NCBI RefSeq assembly: GCF_000165425.1 | Contig: NW_001798998.1 | Coordinates: 44,752-108,751, forward strand | Reading direction: 5' to 3' | Origin: Paramecium tetraurelia | Lineage: Eukaryota > Ciliophora > Oligohymenophorea > Peniculida > Parameciidae | Length of the DNA stretch: 64,000 nt | Part shown: positions 46,416 to 57,269 of the stretch, piece by piece | Layout of the letters: every line of letters begins with the position of its first letter | How positions within the stretch are numbered: position 1 is the first letter of the stretch | Position numbers and translations under genes: made by a program | The notes under the pieces: model-generated | The model's input: the letters and a program-made list of their open reading frames with translations, nothing else | The model's database searches: none | Told to the model about the DNA's origin: nothing

Positions 46416-47809
46416 ATGAAAAAGTTCAGAGAATTAAAAAAGAACGGGGATGGAACATTTGGAGTGGTGATCAAGGCTGAAGACATGTAGAGTCATGATT
46501 TGGTCGCCATCAAAAAGATGAAATAGAAGTATCACAATTTTGAAGAATGCACTAACTTAAGAGAAGTTAAAGCTCTGATGAAACTTTAAAATCACCCAAA
46601 CATTGTCAAGCTTAAAGAACGTAAGAATTGATTCAAATTAGTGTTTCTGGACAATGACACTCTCTGTCTCGTCTTTGAGTTCGTAGACAAAAGCATCTAT
46701 CAAATGTACATCCAGCAAAAAGAGATGGTAACCAAATATAAGATGGAGCTTAGGGCAAAACCATTCCAGAAGACCAAATCAAATCCCTCATTTACCAAGT
46801 AGCCAATGGACTCAGTTACATGCATAAACATGGCTACTTTCATCGAGATCTCAAACCAGAAAATCTCTTGGTCTCTAACAACGGCGTTGTCAAAGTTATA
46901 GATCTTGGATGCGCAAGAGAAATCAGATCAAGACCACCATACACAGATTACATTGCCACCAGATGGTATAGGGTAAATTCTTTCAATTAATTCAATCCAA
47001 GGCTCCAGAGATTCTATTGAAACAAGCCAATTACAATAGTCCAGTCGATATATTCGCTCTAGGTTGCATCATGGCTGAATTGTTTTTAAATCGACCTCTG
47101 TTTCAAGGCAATTCAGAATTAGAATAATTCAATAAGATCCTTTCCACTCTTGGGTAATTTCATTATTTAACTTAGTACTTTCACTTAATCCGAATGGCCA
47201 GAAGGATGTAGACTAGTCTCCTAAATGGGATTAGCATTAGCATAATTTTAACCTCTCTAATTACAATAGCTCATACCCAATGCCAGCACTGAAGCCTTGA
47301 ATTTATTGACTCAAATGATTAGATGGGATCCCAATAAGAGAATCACTGCCACTCAAATGTTAACTCATCCATTCTTCTACAACATTGAAAAAATTGCACC
47401 TCCCATCATTTTTGAAGAGCAAGTCAAATCTAAAGATGAATTGAAATTTCCAGAAATGGAAAAAAAACCCAAATCTTACAGTCAAAAAGAAGAACCTTAG
47501 AATCAATTCAAACAAAAATAATTTGTGCAATAATAACCGATGGAAGACGATAGCAATGATCTAGATGACATTTTGGATTTCATCACTACTGAAAATAAAC
47601 CCCTGCCTTCCAAATAATCTACCTAATCTTCCAAGAGTTTAGAATATGGGGAATACGTTCCATCTATTCCTTAAAATAGATAACCGAGGAATTTGTAATC
47701 AAGCTAATTATAAGAATAATAAAAAAAGGACAATAGTTCGATCTACGATTTTAGTCATTTGCAGAGTTTCAAACCTGCCAAAATGCCTAATACAAATTCT
47801 AAATATTGA
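46416..47809 (+). CDS. MAK/ICK/MOK (RCK)-family kinase
   Basis: The kinase domain starts at the N-terminus: [74 protein letters not shown] (TDY activation motif of the RCK group), [16 protein letters not shown] and MLTHPFF. The DFG motif reads DLG ([10 protein letters not shown]). RCK kinases control ciliary length and intraflagellar transport. Introns are about 21 nt near 46621 (GTAAGAATTG...AATTAG), 26 nt near 46728, near 46976 and near 47155. The last 130 residues are Gln/Ser-rich. About 420 residues. Confidence 0.9.
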
Positions 47810-48402
47810 TCAGTGATTCTAGGTTTTTTTGTTTAAGTTATTTTGATGTTTCAATTAAATAAATTTTTTTCAAAAATTCACTTCAATACCCAATGTATTC
47901 AATGCTTTCTATGCTTTTGTTCTTCCATCATAAATTATGTATAAAATAACTGCATTCTATACAATATTCGATTATTTATTTAGTTTTAATTTATTTATTA
48001 ATTTAATTGATGACAATCCATTAATTTTGTCAATTCCCCATTCTATTTTCTTTGGGTATTTTTTATACTTTATTACATTTCAATTTACTTATAATATATA
48101 TTTTTTTACATTCAATTATATAAGAAAGGTTAAACAAATAAATTATTAACAATTTTGAACTATTTAAAAAATTGCGAGGTACCATAATATTCTAATTCAT
48201 TTAATCATTATAAATATCTGGCTCTAATCTATTTATTTCAACTTCTGGGAATTCAATGAAGAATATTTTTAAATTCTTCTTTTTAATTAAAAAAGAAAGA
48301 AAAATTAGCAGATAAATTGATTTTAAATACTTGCTGGATTTATATGGATTTTTGTTAAAAGATTGTAGGATATAGAATATTTAGTAAGTAAATTTATAAT
48401 AA
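47810..48402. other. intergenic with inverted repeats, about 590 bp
   Basis: AT-rich DNA between convergent stops. A hairpin TACTTAAAAAAAATTATTTTAAGTA lies at about 48409-48433. AAAGATTGTAGGATA (about 48358) is mirrored by an inverted AAAGATTGTAAGATA on the other strand near 48473-48488, inside the next gene's 3' end. No gene is seen in the spacer. Confidence 0.5.
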
Positions 48403-49011
48403 TCAATTACTTAAAAAAAATTATTTTAAGTATCTAGAAACATTGTGTTTTAAAATTGATACTTAAAAATCCTTATCTTACAATCTTTATTTCAGACTCA
48501 TTTAGAAAATAGTTTCATTTGTTAAGTAGTTTAATTTATCAATAATTTATGGATTTACTTATGATTTTGAATTAACACTTTCTATAAATTGCTTAATTTT
48601 ACTGTAATTCTATCCCAATTCTTATAAACCATTTGTCTTTGGGATTTCGAATTTTTGTTCTTACTAAATATAAGAATTCTAATTGCTTTTTCCTTCTTCA
48701 ACCTTTACTAATTCTTCCAATTTAGTTAATTACTAATGTTTTTTTAGTTCCTTTAACTTTTTTGTTTCTTACTTACTCAGACTGACACCATCCATTTTTA
48801 ACTTTGACTAAATTAATTATAAACTCATGTTGACTCCTCGGGCAATATTTTCTGGAGCTTTTTCATCTGGATTGTTGTCCTTCGAGATTGTTTATTATAC
48901 ATTGTAACAGCCAGTTTGCAGTTCTTCCAGTTGTGCTAAGATTTCCTATTAGAGTCTTCTTTTGAGTTATTTTTCTTCCTTTCTACTCAGAACTTTTTCT
49001 TCGGTATACAT
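48403..49011 (-). CDS. uncharacterised helical protein
   Basis: A 202-residue intronless frame, MYTEEKVLSRKEEKQLKRRL to the end ILKHNVSRYLKQFFLSN. Two coiled-coil-prone parts (QQEILAQLEELQ, ETKKLKELKKHQQLTKLEE) flank a region with ENIARGVNMSLQLIQSKLKM. No membrane segment. Not recognised. The start overlaps the end of the next gene to the right by about 25 bp in the longest model of that gene. Confidence 0.6.
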
Positions 49012-49408
49012 CTAAAATATTTTAATAAGTTTATTTTATATACTTTAGAATGTTTAATATTAATGTATTCTTAGTTCGATCGTCCCAAAGGGTCTACTAC
49101 AATTATTTTAAGGAGTGATTGTATCTCTACTCTTTCTCTTCTGCTGGTCTTCTTCTCCCTTCTGCCTTCCTGCTCATACGTTTGTAAAATTGCCTTGCAG
49201 GTACAGGCCTTCGTTTTAAACATTTCAGCCACCTATTCCAATAGAAAAATCCACTTACATTGCATAAAGACAACTTCTCAACCGTCAAGGCTTGGAGAAT
49301 TTGAGATCGTGTTTCTTAAGAAATTTTTTGATAAGGTCTTTTTGGTTTATTCGCCTCAAAAGTCGATTAAACAGACTAATTTCGGAGTTGTTCAACTTGT
49401 TATTCCAT
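48987..49408 (-). CDS. helix-turn-helix protein (homeodomain-like/transposase-type)
   Basis: About 130 residues in two exons. A 26-nt intron (GTAAGTGGAT...GAATAG) splits LTVEKLSLCN and VAEMFKTKACTCKAILQTYE. Together they make an HTH like those of Tc1/mariner-type transposases and paired-type domains: KISQETRSQILQAL, then a turn, VAEMFKTKACTCKAIL, then YEQEGR. A basic EGRREKKTSRRERVEIQ tail follows. No catalytic DDE domain is present. The 3' end is unclear and may lie earlier than stated. It may be a domesticated transposase fragment or a small DNA-binding regulator. Confidence 0.55.
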
Positions 49409-49887
49409 GGGGAATGGGAAATATAATATACTAATTATTTATTGGGAATCTTTTTTTCCAAACCATATAAATTATTTTTCTAATTTAGATTTGATGATTG
49501 TTAATAAATTATAATGTTTTATGGATTTATTTAAGAATTAAAAATTATTTATTTTTTCCTTTGAATTTATTATAATATTCAATCAGATGGTAATGTTTAT
49601 ATAGACTCAAATAGAAAAGATAGCAAAGATTTAAATTTTTTTTATTTCTTCCTTATTCAAATTATTAAATTCTTTATTGATATATCAACCATTTAATTAA
49701 ATATGAGAATAATTTTTTTAATTCTCGATTTCAATTCAATATCAATTTTAGCCCTTATGAATAAAGATAGGAAAGTAATTACGGGATGTATGTTTTATTT
49801 CTATTTATTTTTCCAATTGGCAAAGTGTAATAAATGATATTTAAAATTTAATATTAGAAAAAAGAGTTTAAAAATTAAAATTTATAC
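49409..49887. other. intergenic, about 480 bp
   Basis: AT-rich. No gene or RNA-like structure seen. It lies between the start of the HTH gene and the stop of a trichocyst matrix protein gene. Confidence 0.5.
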
Positions 49888-50952
49888 TCAGTTGATTCTT
49901 CCCTTGATGTAACTGGAAGCACCTTCTAATTTGGTAGCCAAGATTTATTCAACCTATCTGATGATACTGATTTCAGTTGATCTTTATTCAGTATCTCTGG
50001 CATATAATGATCTCCAATTATCACATTGAGCCTCCTTCATCTTCTTTCCATTGGTAGCAGACTCTAATTCTCTTCCTGCATCATACTTTCTCTTTTTAGC
50101 AGCAGCCAACATATGCTCAACCTAAACAACCTTGGTTTCAGCTTCAGCCTTAGCAGATTGAATGGCTTCTCTTTATTCTTCAATTTAGTAAATTTAAGCT
50201 TCGAAATTGAGTTAGGATTGGATCTCTTATTCTCTGTCATCAATTAAAGCTTATTCCAAGGAGGCTCTCAACTCTCCAATTTTAGCTTAAACGCTTTATA
50301 ATTTTTCAGCTGAAAATGTTGAAGCTAACTAAACGAGAGCAAGGATGGGATTCTCTCCACCGACTCTTTCTAATTCAGCAAGTACAACTTCAGCATCAGC
50401 TTCAGGTTGGATGGCACTTAATTTGGCAGCAATAACGTCAAGAGCTTCAACTACTTTTGGTGTTTAAATTTCTCTTTCCTCATAAGCAGCATGATCTTCA
50501 GCTCTTTGTTCTCTCAATTATTCTTCTTATTAGTTGAGGATATTTAATTAAATAACTTAATTCTCAATTTCTTATTCCAAAAGTTCGATATCAGAAGTGT
50601 ATTTATTAATATCCATAGTTGCTTCAGTGATTTCATTTGAAGCGAATTCAATTCTTCTATTGTATCCATAGATTTCAGCTTCGCAATCAGCCTCTTAAGC
50701 AACGTGAACTAATTCAGCATCTTATTATTAAAGAACTAAATTCTCTCTTAAATCTTAAAGCATTTTAGCAATGTCAGATAAAGGAGATTGGTTTTTCATT
50801 TGGAGGGCGATTGTGTCAAGAATCTTTTTTCCTAAAGGATTATCCTCAAGGTTCTCAAGCTAGGCAAATACTGCAGCATGTGGATTTGAAGCATGTTTAA
50901 TCACAACTGCCTATGTAAATGCTATCAAAGCTAAACAAATTAAGAACTTCAT
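49888..50952 (-). CDS. trichocyst matrix protein
   Basis: Nearly 355 residues, essentially one open frame. Signal peptide MKFLICLALIAFTQA. A short pro-segment and NPLGKKILDTIALQMKNQS match the conserved front of the TMP family, where ALQM..GSP-type segments recur. A long coiled-coil body follows (REQRAEDHAAYEEREIQTPK, ALVQLASTFSAEKLQSVQAK). The processing site lies near HAAYEEREIQ but cannot be fixed. It is a cargo protein of trichocysts; a relative is at 32572-33743, but the two are not adjacent copies. Confidence 0.88.
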
Positions 50953-51191
50953 TTTAATTAGTATTAATCAAAGAATATCGTTTTTGTCTTCAAAGCAATC
51001 TGTTAGTTTACTGTTTAAGTTTTTATTAATTTATTATATGGAACGGCTATTAAAATAACATTAATTCTATAAATTTATAAAGCTAATGAATTTTTTAGCC
51101 TATTATTTAATAAGAATTAATTAATTACTAAAATAACTAAATAAAATACTCTTAAAACAATAGTTCAATAAAATTAATGATTAATATTTGA

Positions 51192-51536
51192 TCAAAAACA
51201 ACATTCGCAATCGAAAGGGCATAAATTAGTATTGCCACCTTTACCAATTTTTAAGTCATCTGTACTATACACTTTATACCCTTCCTCTGTGTATTTTGTT
51301 TTGCTTTGCTCTTACTTGGAGTTTTGGAATCTCTTGGCTTATGGATTTTTGGCAGCTTATGGGTTTTGAGTTTTTTTGGATTTTTCTGATTTTTTCTATT
51401 TTTGTTCCTGATTCCCTTATTCATTTTAGACTTAATCAGGATTATTCACCCTCTGTTTATTTTGTTTTTTTATAGGCTTAAAGATATCGTTGATGTCTTT
51501 ATTGGAGATTGGCTTTTACTCTTTTTTTTTACCCAT
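51192..51536 (-). CDS. DUF1764-family protein
   Basis: A 114-residue intronless frame: a Lys/Gln-rich start (MGKKKEQKPISNKDINDIFK) and the conserved end KYTEEGYKVYSTDDLKIGKG followed by NTNLCPFDCECCF. The C-terminal CPFDC(D/E)CCF with the upstream TEEGYK is the signature of DUF1764, a small conserved eukaryotic family of unknown function. The spacers on each side (50953-51191 and 51537-51606) are AT-rich with no gene. Confidence 0.85.
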
Positions 51537-51606
51537 AAAATAATTTATAAATAATATTGGGGAAATATTGTATGTATTTATTATACAATTAATATGATTA
51601 AGCTCA

Positions 51607-52916
51607 TCATTCTGCTTAGGCAGCTCCCTTTTGAACTGAGAAATATTTAACTTTGATGTCTTGTTCCTCTTAGACGGCAGCCTTAGTAGCATCGCTTAAG
51701 GAAGCAGCAACTTTGTTGAAAGCAGCTTTTGAGGCCTTCTTAAGTGCCTTATTCTAAGGGAAATATAATGATTAATGAATACCTTCTTGATCTTCTTTGT
51801 TCCCTTGGTGTTGGCTTTGATGGCAGCAACGGCAGCAGCTCTTTGTTTTTTAGCATATGGGTTCAATCTGTCCATAGCCTTGGTGTTCTTCAATGGGTTC
51901 TTCTTTTAGACATCATGGAGGACTTTGGTTGTCTTGGCTGGTTGAACCTTCTCTTAGACTTAGTTGGAGTTGATGATTCTAGCCAAATCTGGGTTGGTGA
52001 GGAGTGGTCTCAACAATTGATATCCGTCCTTGAGAACTGAAGCATATCTGTATGTTCCGAACAATTTATCGAGGTGGGCAAAGGCGCTTTAAGTCCAAAT
52101 GACGAATCTTCCCAATTGACCTCCTGGGGCAAGTTAGAGGAGATTTAATCTGGTGACATTGACGACTTCAACTCCTGGGACATCTAATGGATTTATCGAT
52201 GAATGTAATTACTTCTGAAGGCTTTCAACAATTTGGCATTCTCGTTGAAGTAGACAACCAATGGTCCCTTTCTGACTCTGTATTTCTTTCCTCTTTATTT
52301 GCTGATTCCAGCTCTGACAACTTTGGTGGAAACAACCTTTTAGACATCTTCAAAAGCACCGAATCTCTTCAAGAAATTGAGAGCATCAGTAGTCTTTTCA
52401 TATGATTCAATCTTGTCTTCAACAACAAGTGGGATTTATGGGACTTAGCTGATTCTGTGACCTCTAGCCAATACCAATGGGACAATTCCTGTGGCGGCAA
52501 CAGCTGTGGCAGCTGCATGTCTCTTTTATTTGATATTGACTCTTCTGTGCCATCTTCTCCATACTTTGATTGGTAAACTCATTCTTCCCTTTCTGCATTG
52601 ATTACCAAAGGCAGCTTGGCCAGATCTGTGTGTTCCTGATCCAGATACTCTTGGAATACGAGCTACGGCTCTACCAGTACCCCAGGATTCAGCACTGTGT
52701 TACATACCGGCTTATGGGTTGACAGCATGAGCTATAAGAGAAGATTATCAAAATTCAAATACCTTGTCTTCTGTTCTTAGCAATGTTAGTATGAACGAAT
52801 GAGACGATATCTGGTCTAATTGGTGTTTAGAACACAGCTGGAAGTGGGATGTGTTTGGCTGTGACCTTGGTTGAGTCGTCGGCTGAAAAAACTGATACTA
52901 AAGGAACGGATGTCAT
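51607..52916 (-). CDS. RPL4: 60S ribosomal protein L4 (uL4)
   Basis: Matches uL4 throughout: N-terminus [120 protein letters not shown], the conserved [20 protein letters not shown] part, and [20 protein letters not shown] near the C-terminal end. The long C-terminal extension is typical of the eukaryotic protein. Three or more short introns (near 52735, 52220 and 51760) interrupt it. About 410 residues. It lines the peptide exit tunnel of the large subunit. Confidence 0.95.
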
Positions 52917-53311
52917 TTCTTAAGATATTTTTTTAAATAAAAAATTTGGGTTTTTAAATTCTTGCCATTAATTAATATATGATAAAAGACTAATGTAAAT
53001 ACAATTCAAATATTCATTTGCTTTACATTACCAAGACTTTAACAATTCAGCAAAGCAACTCATTATTAGAATACTTCCTATTCCTCTATGAATAAATAAA
53101 TAAAATTGGATTAGTGAACCCCTTATTTTAATAAGTCTTATTAATACGATTCTTATTTTATAATAATTGTCATTATTCATATTAGAAGAACAAACAAAGG
53201 TTTCATTAAAATGGAAGAAAAGTTAAACCTATCTTAATTTTTAGATATTACAAACTAAAACATTATTATTTTTGTTTATTTTCATTTATTAAAAATGAAC
53301 ATCATAATTAA
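52917..53311. other. intergenic, about 395 bp
   Basis: AT-rich spacer between the RPL4 start and the next stop. No gene seen; presumably the RPL4 promoter. Confidence 0.5.
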
Positions 53312-54792
53312 TCATTGTGTTGGCTGCATGGCCCTGTAGGAAGTTTAAAAACCTCTTTCTCCATCTTCTTCAAAATGATGCATTCTTAAGTCCTTCTATA
53401 GTTATGCATCCAACTTATTAGGAGGACCTTGTCTAGTGCCATATTCTGAATTGTGAGTATTGTATGTTCCTATCTAACTTCCATAAACAAAATGCTATCT
53501 TCTTAAATCTTTGAGTTGATCTTCACTCAAAGCATTAGGTTGTGGAGTAATTTGACTAGTTTTTGATGGATATTCAATAGGGTCAGTTCCCAATTAAAAA
53601 TGATGTTATCTTAAATCTCTTATCTAATTTCTATCCAATTTAAATTAATCTACTTTTTCTGGTATCTAGTAACTAAACTATTATTATTATAGATTACTTT
53701 CTATTGTTCTCAGTATTATAATCTACTTGTTCATCTCCAAATTTGACAGCTGTGATTCTGGGATCTTTGACAAGTTCTGGTTTCTAAGTATTTGGATTAG
53801 CATAATTAGTAGCATAACTAGTTTGATAGTATCGATCATTCAAGAATCCATGAGTACCAATGGTCAATGAACTGGTAGGTAAGTTTGGTTATGATACTGC
53901 AATGGCTGTTTTTTAGAACATTGATTATTTTGTTGTTTAAGGCATTTCTGCTTTTTGATAAGCAAAATCAAAATGAGCTGTTCTTAAATCTAATAAAACT
54001 TCTTTATTGACTCTAATGACTTCTTTATTCTATTATCCTTGGAAGGCATCTTTGTTCTGTGAACTCTTGACTGTAGGATCTTCACCCAAGACAAGATGAG
54101 ACTCTTTAAGAAATTTCTCCAGATTTCCTTTGTTGTGGGTTTGGGGATTCTGTTACCCATCATGATATCGAGCGTAATGAGTAGTGTAATCCATTGGATT
54201 CTAAGATGATTGATGAATGATACATTTCCTATATTGATATTGGTCTTGCGAATATCTGGTGCATGATATTCTTCCTTTTAAACGTGATATTCCTTGTTTG
54301 TGTCTTGATATGTTGTTGTGAAGTAAGTTTTCAGATCTCCAAAGTCGTGATGATGTTTACGAATATTTACTTATTGTTTCTTCTGGATATCCAAAGGCTG
54401 ATTCTTATATTGGGAATATTCAGTTTCACTTGGGACACTGTGGAATCCCAATTTAAAATGATGATTACGTAGATCTTTCTAGGTTTCTTCAGACAGTTGT
54501 GCTTTTTATGATTCTTTTGGATTAAATGATAATTTTGCAATAGATTAATAATTGACATTGTCTTCTCCTAATTCAAAATGGGCTTTTCGAGGATTTGCTA
54601 TGTATGCTTCAAAGTGCTTAGCTTCTTCAGTAGTTGGCAATTCCTTATCCGGTTTTTTGGCAGTATAATCATCCACGTAATTAGTACTGCCAGAGGCTAA
54701 CATGATATGTAATTGACTATACATTTATCAAACCCAACTGTAAAATGAGCCTTACGAAAATCATTCATTTGTTTCTTTATGTCACTACTCAT
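53312..54792 (-). CDS. repeat protein with DLRxxHF motifs, probably axonemal
   Basis: Roughly 480 residues built of repeats of about 40-60 residues. Each has a core (D/N)xRxxHFxxG followed by a Tyr- or Ser-containing segment: MNDFRKAHFTVGFDK, IANPRKAHFELGEDN, KDLRNHHFKLGFHS, IRKHHHDFG, LLDLRTAHFDF, IRDLRQHHFQLGTDP, KDLRRQHFVYGS and KDLRMHHF. Introns (for example 26 nt GTATAGTC...TGTTAG near 54738) interrupt it. Proteins with short HF.LG repeats occur among microtubule-associated ciliary proteins; placement here is inference from that style and from the ciliate context. No single named family is claimed. Confidence 0.65.
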
Positions 54793-54852
54793 TAATATTA
54801 AACTTAGAAATAATTATTATATATTAAATTTATATTTGTTGTTTAATCCTTC

Positions 54853-55916
54853 TCATTAAGTTTACCCAACAAGTACTTCAGCAGCCTAAGGCACATCATC
54901 TACAGAAGCTTATTATTCTTAACTTGATGTTTCATTTTATTGAATTTCAGGAGTTTCAGATTACTATTAATCTTATTATTATGATTATTCTTATTATTAA
55001 GCATCAACTTCTACTTATTATTATTATTCTTAAACTTATTATTCTTATACTTATTCTGTTTATTAAACTTGTTCTTAAACTTATTCTGTTTATTAAACTT
55101 ATTCTTATACTTATTCTGTTTATTAAACTTATTCTTATACTTATTCAGTTTATTAAACTTATTCTTATACTTATTCAGTTTATTAAACCTATTCTTATAC
55201 TTATTCAACGTTAACTTATTAATCTTCTTCAATTTATGGTGCATCAAATTAGTCTTATGTTTCTTATATCAACTATGGTTATGGTCCAGTAACGTCATCA
55301 CCTGATACATAAAATAGAGTAGATTACTTGATGCAATATCAGATCCAGCCAATGATAATGATGGTTTTGCAATGAATACATCCTTTTATGTGTCAGCCAT
55401 AACTAATGGGTCATTTAAACATTTCTCGCTTGTCAAGAAGGCTACTTATTCATTTTTGGTAGAGTCTAATGTAGTGAATTGTTATCTAAATTAAAAACGA
55501 TTATGTTACCCGATTGGAACATAGATTGAAAAGATTGGGATTTGGAAGTTCATGGCATCCTCAGCTTTACATACTTTTCCTGATGTGCCTTTGAAGTCGC
55601 ATGCAGAATAAAGTACAACACAATCTCCAGTGGCTGGTAAATCATTTTCATATTAGGCAGCCAATAAGACTTAAGATTGATCTGCACTATTTAAGGCTGA
55701 TTAGTTTTCATCTTCAAAATTGAATCCAGATTCATATTGTTTGGCAGGCTCTGAGTTTCTAGCCAATTCTTCGTCTGTAAACAACGAAGATTGTTAGGCA
55801 AAGACTGTGAATTACATGTATGGTTTTTCATCGTCCTCCAATAGTACTGCAGGTTCGTCTAAAAATTTGACTGCTTTGATGGCAACAATGAGCAATAAAA
55901 TATGAGAAGCACGCAT
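54853..55916 (-). CDS. secreted crystallin-like protein with Gln-rich decapeptide repeats
   Basis: Signal peptide MRASHILLLIVAIKAV. A pro-like acidic segment (FLDEPAVLLEDDEKPYM) follows, then a Cys-containing domain (residues about 95-175) reading GDCVVLYSACDFKGTSGKVC, which resembles a beta/gamma-crystallin Greek-key motif, then VPIGQHNRFQFRQQFTTLDS. After a 26-nt intron (GTAATCTAC...TATCAG) comes a Gln-rich C-terminus. It contains at least five copies of a 10-residue unit (EQVQEQVQQT) and then a QQQ-rich tail ending EVLVGQTQ. Crystallin-type domains occur in granule-tip proteins of Tetrahymena, so a trichocyst or other secretory-granule role is plausible but unproved. Confidence 0.65.
55051..55210. 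repeat. 30-bp tandem repeat, five-plus copies
   Basis: Units start at about 55051, 55081, 55111, 55141 and 55171, with a partial copy at 55201. The period is exactly 30 bp, forward strand core TTATTCTGTTTATTAAACTT. Translated on the minus strand with TAA as Gln it encodes the decapeptide EQVQEQVQQT. Copies differ by one or two bases, mainly T/A in TTATTC(T/A)G. Confidence 0.95.
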
Positions 55917-55960
55917 ATTTATATATAATATTAAAAACGAATTACATAATTTGCTATAAA

Positions 55961-56724
55961 TCAATTGGATGCACTTACTTTTATTATTATTGGTACGATA
56001 ATGTATAAAAGTCCAGCCAATATGATCAATCCAATGATGATCTTTAACTTCATGTTTCTCCAATACATAATGGAAGCCTAAGTTTAAATTGCGAATCTTA
56101 CTAATTCAGCAGAATTCTTAGCAAATTATTTTGCGTTCTTGTTCAGATCTTCACTCTTTATTTAAAGCACATCTAACTACTGTCCATTGTTAATCATGTT
56201 TTTAATGTTGTCTTCCATAACGATTTTGGTTTGATCTACCTAATTATAGAATAACATCATATATGGAAACATTTGATTATGCTTGATATATTTTATCCAA
56301 AGAAAGCAAATCGTTATACTTCGACCCCAAGTCCCTGAGAGGTTTCTTTATATGTAATTTAAGACTGGTATCATCCTTCAATGTTTCACTATTGCCCAAC
56401 TTGGAGAATTCATTTTAAATCTCCTGAATCAAAGCATAGGCATGCCTCTCCGGATAGGTGGAAACTAACTTAATGATCAATACCCATACTTCCCAAAATT
56501 AAATAGAAAAGCCCTTTATCGTCAATTTTACAAAACCAACTCCCATTTGCGGAATCAACTTTTTATCTTTCCTCTATCCTTAGTTGATTTCTCTTTAACT
56601 CATAACAAACTTTGGATGACTCACTTTTTAAAGGTTCCTCACTCCCAGATTAAATCAGGTATGAGGCAATTAATTTTTCAGTTTCGTGACGATAAATCAC
56701 CAAGTATTTCAAAGAATTCGACAT
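55961..56724 (-). CDS. VAMP7-like longin R-SNARE
   Basis: The N-terminal longin domain (MSNSLKYLVIYRHETEKLIA, then WFCKIDDKGLFYLILGSMGI) continues to YPERHAYALIQEIQ. The SNARE helix contains IVMEDNIKNMINNGQQLDVL, where an Arg at the zero layer is expected after it but is hidden at an exon border. A C-terminal TM segment (IIIGLIILAGLLYIIVPIII) follows. About 215 residues with several short introns (near 56490, 56230 and 56130). Longin R-SNAREs of the VAMP7/YKT6 type act in endosome and secretory fusion. The last codons may be spliced. Confidence 0.7.
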
Positions 56725-56768
56725 AAAATTTATTATTTAAACTTAAAATTACAATTGATATTTATTTA

Positions 56769-57192
56769 TCATTTCTTCTACTACTCCAAACCCTACTTGA
56801 TACGAGGCACCAACTCCTCTATTATTAACAAATGATGTGAATTCCATACCTCTCACTTATCTGGCCTTTTCTCTTATTTATTGCATGTTCTTGCTCTTGG
56901 CATTGGCTCTGATCTTCTTAAACATAGGCGCATATTTAAACACATCTGGAATCACAACAAATCTAATCTAACTGCCTCTCAAATAGACCTATTCTAATGA
57001 CATTGGTCTGCCATCTCGAGTGACCATCTGCACTTCATCCAATCGGACATTCATTGTGTCCTGGCAATGATACTCAAAGCTACCTCTGCCTCTGCCATGT
57101 ATCCAGTGAACATCTCGCCTGTTTTGAGTTCGACTGTAACTATATGATGAACATGCTTCGTGCATGATTTTGAGAGGGACGCCTAGGGACAT
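56769..57192 (-). CDS. SNRPD3: small nuclear ribonucleoprotein SmD3, with a +1 frame break
   Basis: Sm-fold protein: MSLGVPLKIMHEA, HIVTVELKTGEMFTGYMAEA, DTMNVRLDEVQMVTRDGR, LEQVYLRGSQIRFVVIPDVF and KYAPMFKKI match SmD3, one of seven proteins around spliceosomal snRNAs. A 23-nt intron (GTAGCTTTG...TGCCAG) is at 57066-57088. In the first exon the frame must shift +1 (GCA TGT TCA, skip T, CAT ATA GTT) to give HEACS-HIVTVE at the same length as human. A 19-nt intron (GTAGGG...GTAGTAG) near 56780 gives the stop used here; without it the frame runs on in frame into the VAMP7-like gene. Confidence 0.88.
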
Positions 57193-57269
57193 TTTTATTT
57201 ATATAATATATTTAATATTAGTATAAATATGCTTCTATATATATAAATTAATAAAAAGATTTTAAAGAA

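Noticed and set aside
55051-55210. Evenly spaced 30-bp repeats could suggest a CRISPR array.
   Set aside because: There are no spacers between copies, the organism is a ciliate, and the repeat is in frame inside a protein-coding gene.
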